In this document: one piece after another, positions 8,907 to 11,304 of the stretch
Numbering within the stretch: position 1 is the stretch's first letter
How the letters are laid out: each line of letters starts with the position of its first letter
Assembly (NCBI GenBank): GCA_030590185.1
Contig: JAUUZB010000041.1
Location: 1-11,304, forward strand
Direction: 5' to 3'
DNA from: Deltaproteobacteria bacterium
GTDB taxonomy: Bacteria > Myxococcota > XYA12-FULL-58-9 > JAUUZB01
Length of the DNA stretch: 11,304 nt
Notes under the pieces: model-generated
What the model saw: the letters and a program-made list of their open reading frames with translations, nothing else
The model's database searches: none
Told to the model about the DNA's origin: nothing
Program-made: the position numbers and the translations under genes

Positions 8907-10175
8907 CTAGACCACCACCAGGGCGCCGTCGGTGAATGTCATCTTGCCGTCGGCGATGGCCTTGGTGGTTTTTTCCCGCTCCGACATCAGCTCGGTGATG
9001 TGCGCCAAGAGCTGCGGGTGGGTGGAGGCGATTTCGTTGAAGGTCCGCTTGGGGAGCTTGAGCACGATCGATTTGCGCAAGGTCTTGATGTTGGCGTTGA
9101 CCGGCTGGTTGTGCAGGAGAGACATCTCGCCAAAAACGTCGCCCCCCTTGAGATGGGCGAGCACGGCGCGCTTCGAGTCGACCTTGGCCGAGACCTCCGC
9201 CTGACCCGAGAGCAGCATGTAGAGGCCATCCCCCTTTTGTCCCTGCTCGAGAATTTTTTCGTTGGCCGGCACCTCGCGCGACTTGAACTTCTCGACCAAG
9301 CTCTTGCGTTGATCCACGTCGAGCGGCCGAAAGATGGGCGAGGTAGCCATGAGGTTGGAGAGCAGCCGCTGGCGATAGAAACGCATCAGGGTGTGCTTGA
9401 CCGACGGGAAGCCCTTGACGACGTTGGCGAGCACCTCGCGGCTAACCACGAAGAGCAGGGTCTCCTCCTCCGCGATGACGCTGGCGGTACGCGGGGACTC
9501 GGACAGCAGAGCCATCTCTCCGAAGAAGGTACTGTCGCCGAGGTGCGCGAGCACGATGTCCTCGCCGCTCTCCGCGGTTTTGGTGACCTTCACCTTGCCG
9601 CTGGAGATGATGAACATCGCGTCGTCGACGTCACCCTCGCGGATGATCACCTCCTCCGGCAAGACCGACTTCATCTCCATCTGCTCCATGAGCTGGATGA
9701 AGGCGTTCTTGGACATGTCGGAGAACAGCGGGATGGTCGGTAGATCGTCCGGCTCCTCGACCGTGATTTCGATCTCGTCCACCGAGTCTTCGACGGCTGG
9801 TGCGGCCGCCGCGGCCTCAGCCGCCACCTGCTGCGCCACCGCCGCGGCCCGACCTGTTTTCTTGGCGTAGAGATCAGCGAGCCGGGTTTGGGTGTCGGTG
9901 TGGTCCGCATCGATCTCGAGGATGAGCTTGCAGACCGCAATGGCCTTGAGCAGCAACCCGTCCTCGGCGTAGACCTTGACCACCCGCATGTAGCGATCGA
10001 TCGCCTTGTCGCCCTGGTCGAGCCGGCGATAGATGTCACCCGTCTTCTGGCAGGCGGTGACGTCGAGCGGATCTATCTCGAGGATCTGCTCGAGCACGGC
10101 GATGGCCTTGTCGAGCTTGTTCTTTTGGACGAGTTTTGCCGCTTCATCCTTGAGCTTGCGGAGCTTGTCACCCAT
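8907..10175 (-). CDS. TPR protein with two cyclic-nucleotide-binding domains
   Basis: A 422-residue cytosolic protein. Residues 1-105 are TPR-like helical repeats (KLDKAIAVLEQILEIDPLD, then AIAVCKLILEIDADHTDTQT). An Ala-rich then acidic linker (110-145) leads to two CRP/PKA-type cyclic-nucleotide-binding domains at about 148-265 and 277-392. The first has a good phosphate-binding cassette, FGEMALLSESPRTASV, with Glu220 and Arg229. The second reads FGEMSLLHNQPVNANI, keeping Glu350 but with Val359 in place of the phosphate-binding arginine, so it may not bind ligand. There is no helix-turn-helix, kinase or cyclase domain, so it looks like a cyclic-nucleotide-responsive adaptor. There is no Shine-Dalgarno; the -10 element lies six bases upstream of the ATG, suggesting a leaderless message. 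Its partners and its ligand (cAMP, cGMP or none) are unknown. Confidence 0.88.
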   Translation of the reverse strand: MGDKLRKLKDEAAKLVQKNKLDKAIAVLEQILEIDPLDVTACQKTGDIYRRLDQGDKAIDRYMRVVKVYAEDGLLLKAIAVCKLILEIDADHTDTQTRLADLYAKKTGRAAAVAQQVAAEAAAAAPAVEDSVDEIEITVEEPDDLPTIPLFSDMSKNAFIQLMEQMEMKSVLPEEVIIREGDVDDAMFIISSGKVKVTKTAESGEDIVLAHLGDSTFFGEMALLSESPRTASVIAEEETLLFVVSREVLANVVKGFPSVKHTLMRFYRQRLLSNLMATSPIFRPLDVDQRKSLVEKFKSREVPANEKILEQGQKGDGLYMLLSGQAEVSAKVDSKRAVLAHLKGGDVFGEMSLLHNQPVNANIKTLRKSIVLKLPKRTFNEIASTHPQLLAHITELMSEREKTTKAIADGKMTFTDGALVVV

Positions 10176-10181
10176 GGGGCC

Positions 10182-10210
10182 ATCTAACCGCTGCCCGTGC
10201 GGTGCGTCAA
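10182..10210 (-). promoter_or_regulatory. Promoter for the TPR/cNMP gene, probably leaderless
   Basis: On the minus strand TTGACG (10205-10210, five of six -35 bases) is followed after exactly 17 bases by TTAGAT (10182-10187) as -10. Only GGCCCC separates the -10 from the ATG at 10175, so transcription would start at or next to the A of the ATG. The lack of a Shine-Dalgarno agrees. The -10 itself is a poor TATAAT match (three of six), so the call rests on the -35, the spacing and the position. Confidence 0.6.
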
Positions 10211-10216
10211 CACGGG
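10194..10216. repeat. Inverted repeat straddling the -35 of the TPR/cNMP promoter
   Basis: CCCGTG (10194-10199) and CACGGG (10211-10216) flank 11 bases that include the whole -35 hexamer. One arm lies just upstream of the -35 and the other in the spacer, which suits a repressor operator. On the plus strand five T residues follow, making it look like a weak intrinsic terminator there, but no plus-strand gene would use it. Confidence 0.45.
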
Positions 10217-10283
10217 TTTTTCGCCGTGGGGTGAGCGCTGGACGTTTTTTTCCCCCTCGGGGGCCGCGGCGATCGCGCCGGGC

Positions 10284-11057
10284 TCAACCCCAGTTGCGCA
10301 GGGTGGCGATCTCGTCCTTGGTCAGAAAACGCCAAGCGCCGGCCGGTAAGGGGTCGATGGAGATCCCACCGAACTCGATTCGGATCAAGCGGATGACGAA
10401 CAGCCGCACCGCGTCGCACATCCGTTTGACCTGGTGGTTGCGTCCCTCGGTGATCGTCATCTCCAGCCAGGTGTTCTGCTTGGCCTCTTTGAAGATCCGT
10501 ACCGAGGCCGGTTTGGTCGGCCGCTTGGAGCGGCGACCGTCCGGCTCCACCAGGTGCACGCCTGCCTCGAGCCGCTCGAGGGCCTTGGCCTCGGGCCGGC
10601 CCTTGACCTTGACGATGTAAGTCTTGGGGACGTGCTTGCTCGGGTGCATCAAGGTGTTTGAGATTTCCCCATCGTTGGTGAGCAGGATCACTCCCTCGGC
10701 GTCGAAGTCGAGCCGGCCGATGGGAAACAACCGGGGGAGCTCCCCCTCGTGTTTGCGTGGACCGACCGCCCGGCTCTGGTGGAGCATGTCGATCACAGTC
10801 AGGCGCTTCTCTGGATCCTTGACCGTGCTGACCACGTGAATCGGCTTGTGCAGCGCCACGTAGAGCAGCGGCTGCGCGTGCAAGGTGCCGTGGCCGTCGA
10901 CCTCGATGCGGTCGCGCTTCGAGTCCGCCTTGCTGCCAAGGGTGGTGACCGTCTCACCGTTGACGCGCACCCGGCCGTCCGTGATCAGCTTCTCGGCAGC
11001 TCGGCGTGATGCAACGCCTGCCGCGGCGATGATCTTCTGGAGACGTTCCTCGGGCAT
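10284..11057 (-). CDS. rluB: RluB-type 23S rRNA pseudouridine synthase
   Basis: Belongs to the RsuA/RluB/RluE/RluF family, which converts uridine to pseudouridine in rRNA; E. coli RluB modifies U2605 of 23S rRNA. The 257 residues comprise an N-terminal S4 RNA-binding domain (MPEERLQKIIAAAGVASRRA through VRVNG) and a catalytic domain. The catalytic aspartate is Asp117 in GRLDFDAEGVILLTNDG; other family blocks are LHKP, HPSKHVPKTYIVKVKG, EGRNHQVKRMCDAV and LIRIEFGGI. The family usually has Thr or Ser at the position of Ala120 or next to it, a minor variant. An S4 domain with this catalytic form favours RluB over RluE, but RsuA or RluF specificity cannot be ruled out. The gene starts 34 bases after the upstream stop, with no clear Shine-Dalgarno. 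No intrinsic terminator follows. Confidence 0.9.
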   Translation of the reverse strand: MPEERLQKIIAAAGVASRRAAEKLITDGRVRVNGETVTTLGSKADSKRDRIEVDGHGTLHAQPLLYVALHKPIHVVSTVKDPEKRLTVIDMLHQSRAVGPRKHEGELPRLFPIGRLDFDAEGVILLTNDGEISNTLMHPSKHVPKTYIVKVKGRPEAKALERLEAGVHLVEPDGRRSKRPTKPASVRIFKEAKQNTWLEMTITEGRNHQVKRMCDAVRLFVIRLIRIEFGGISIDPLPAGAWRFLTKDEIATLRNWG

Positions 11058-11091
11058 TGGGCGGCGGGCATAGCAGCGCGATCGCCGGGCG

Positions 11092-11304
11092 TCAATTCGA
11101 CCCGGCAGGCTCGGTGGTGCCCTCCCCTGCTTCTTCGGAGGTGGGAGCGTCTGACGCTGCTGATTCCGTCTCGGTCGGCGGCTCTATTTCGGTCGGCGGG
11201 CCCGACTCAGCCAAGGGCTCAGCGGCAGCCGCTATCCCTGGCTCAGCCGCTATCCCTGGCTCAGCCGCTATCCCTGGCTCAGCCGCTATCCCTGGCTCAG
11301 CCGC
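11092..11304 (-). CDS. C-terminal tail of an unidentified protein, possibly ScpB
   Basis: Open minus-strand frame from the window edge (first codon at 11304) to TGA at 11092-11094, giving the last 70 residues of a protein whose start lies outside. It begins with four copies of AAEPGI, followed by an Ala/Pro/Glu/Thr-rich stretch (PPTEIEPPTETES, TSEEAGEGTTEPAGSN). It is acidic, with no predicted fold, and looks like a disordered tail. Tails of this kind are common on ScpB, the chromosome segregation and condensation protein usually encoded just upstream of rluB. That is a synteny argument only, as no ScpB domain sequence is visible. It could be another protein with a low-complexity C terminus. 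Confidence 0.6.
   Translation of the reverse strand, partial: AAEPGIAAEPGIAAEPGIAAEPGIAAAAEPLAESGPPTEIEPPTETESAASDAPTSEEAGEGTTEPAGSN
11231..11304 (-). repeat. Perfect 18-bp tandem repeat, cut by the window edge
   Basis: Four identical copies of GCTATCCCTGGCTCAGCC (plus strand) run from 11231 to 11302, with two further bases of a fifth copy at the edge. It encodes AAEPGI in each unit on the minus strand. Unit identity is complete, indicating recent expansion. The true copy number lies beyond the window. Confidence 0.95.

Noticed and set aside
10194..10221. Intrinsic terminator on the plus strand
   Set aside because: The stem is only six pairs with an 11-base loop, and no plus-strand gene precedes it; promoter-overlap explains the repeat better.
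10245..10265. T7 run next to a C5/G5 repeat after rluB
   Set aside because: On the transcribed minus strand the run is A residues after the hairpin, and on the plus strand the T residues come before it, so neither orientation makes a terminator.

Overview
The window is GC-rich bacterial chromosome (well over 60% GC by eye). Every supported gene lies on the minus strand, so transcription runs from the high coordinates to the low ones. The content is mainly housekeeping. Combining a rpsA-ihfB pair, a DUF2007-like zinc-ribbon protein beside mutS, and a TPR/double cyclic-nucleotide-binding protein before rpsU suggests a deltaproteobacterial-type lineage (Myxococcota, Desulfobacterota or a relative). 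That placement is an inference from gene content, not a phylogenetic result.

In transcription order: (1) 11304-11092, the C-terminal tail of an unidentified protein with perfect 18-bp tandem repeats, possibly ScpB because rluB follows. (2) 11057-10284, an RluB-type 23S rRNA pseudouridine synthase. (3) A 108-bp gap with a strong candidate promoter whose -10 box lies six bases from the next start codon, suggesting a leaderless mRNA. (4) 10175-8907, a TPR protein with two cyclic-nucleotide-binding domains, the second lacking the ligand-binding arginine. (5) A sigma70-like promoter and hairpin leader, then rpsU (S21, TTG start). (6) A 168-bp leader with four hairpins, then rpsA (S1) with an unusual Ala-Asp-Asn repeat tail encoded by a 9-bp minisatellite. 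(7) A long hairpin, then ihfB. (8) mutS, a double zinc-ribbon protein, an AmiC-type cell-wall amidase and a CBM9-like lipoprotein that runs off the left edge. Genes from mutS to the lipoprotein are 3-9 bases apart and are almost certainly one operon.

Functionally, rpsU-rpsA-ihfB groups two 30S proteins that act near the mRNA-binding platform with a nucleoid protein. The mutS-amidase cluster joins mismatch repair to envelope proteins, with no obvious mechanistic link. I found no RNA genes, CRISPR arrays, insertion sequences or convincing intrinsic terminators, and no clear new multi-gene system. The best leads are the S1 repeat tail, the rpsA leader, the leaderless promoter with its inverted repeat, and the degenerate second cyclic-nucleotide pocket.
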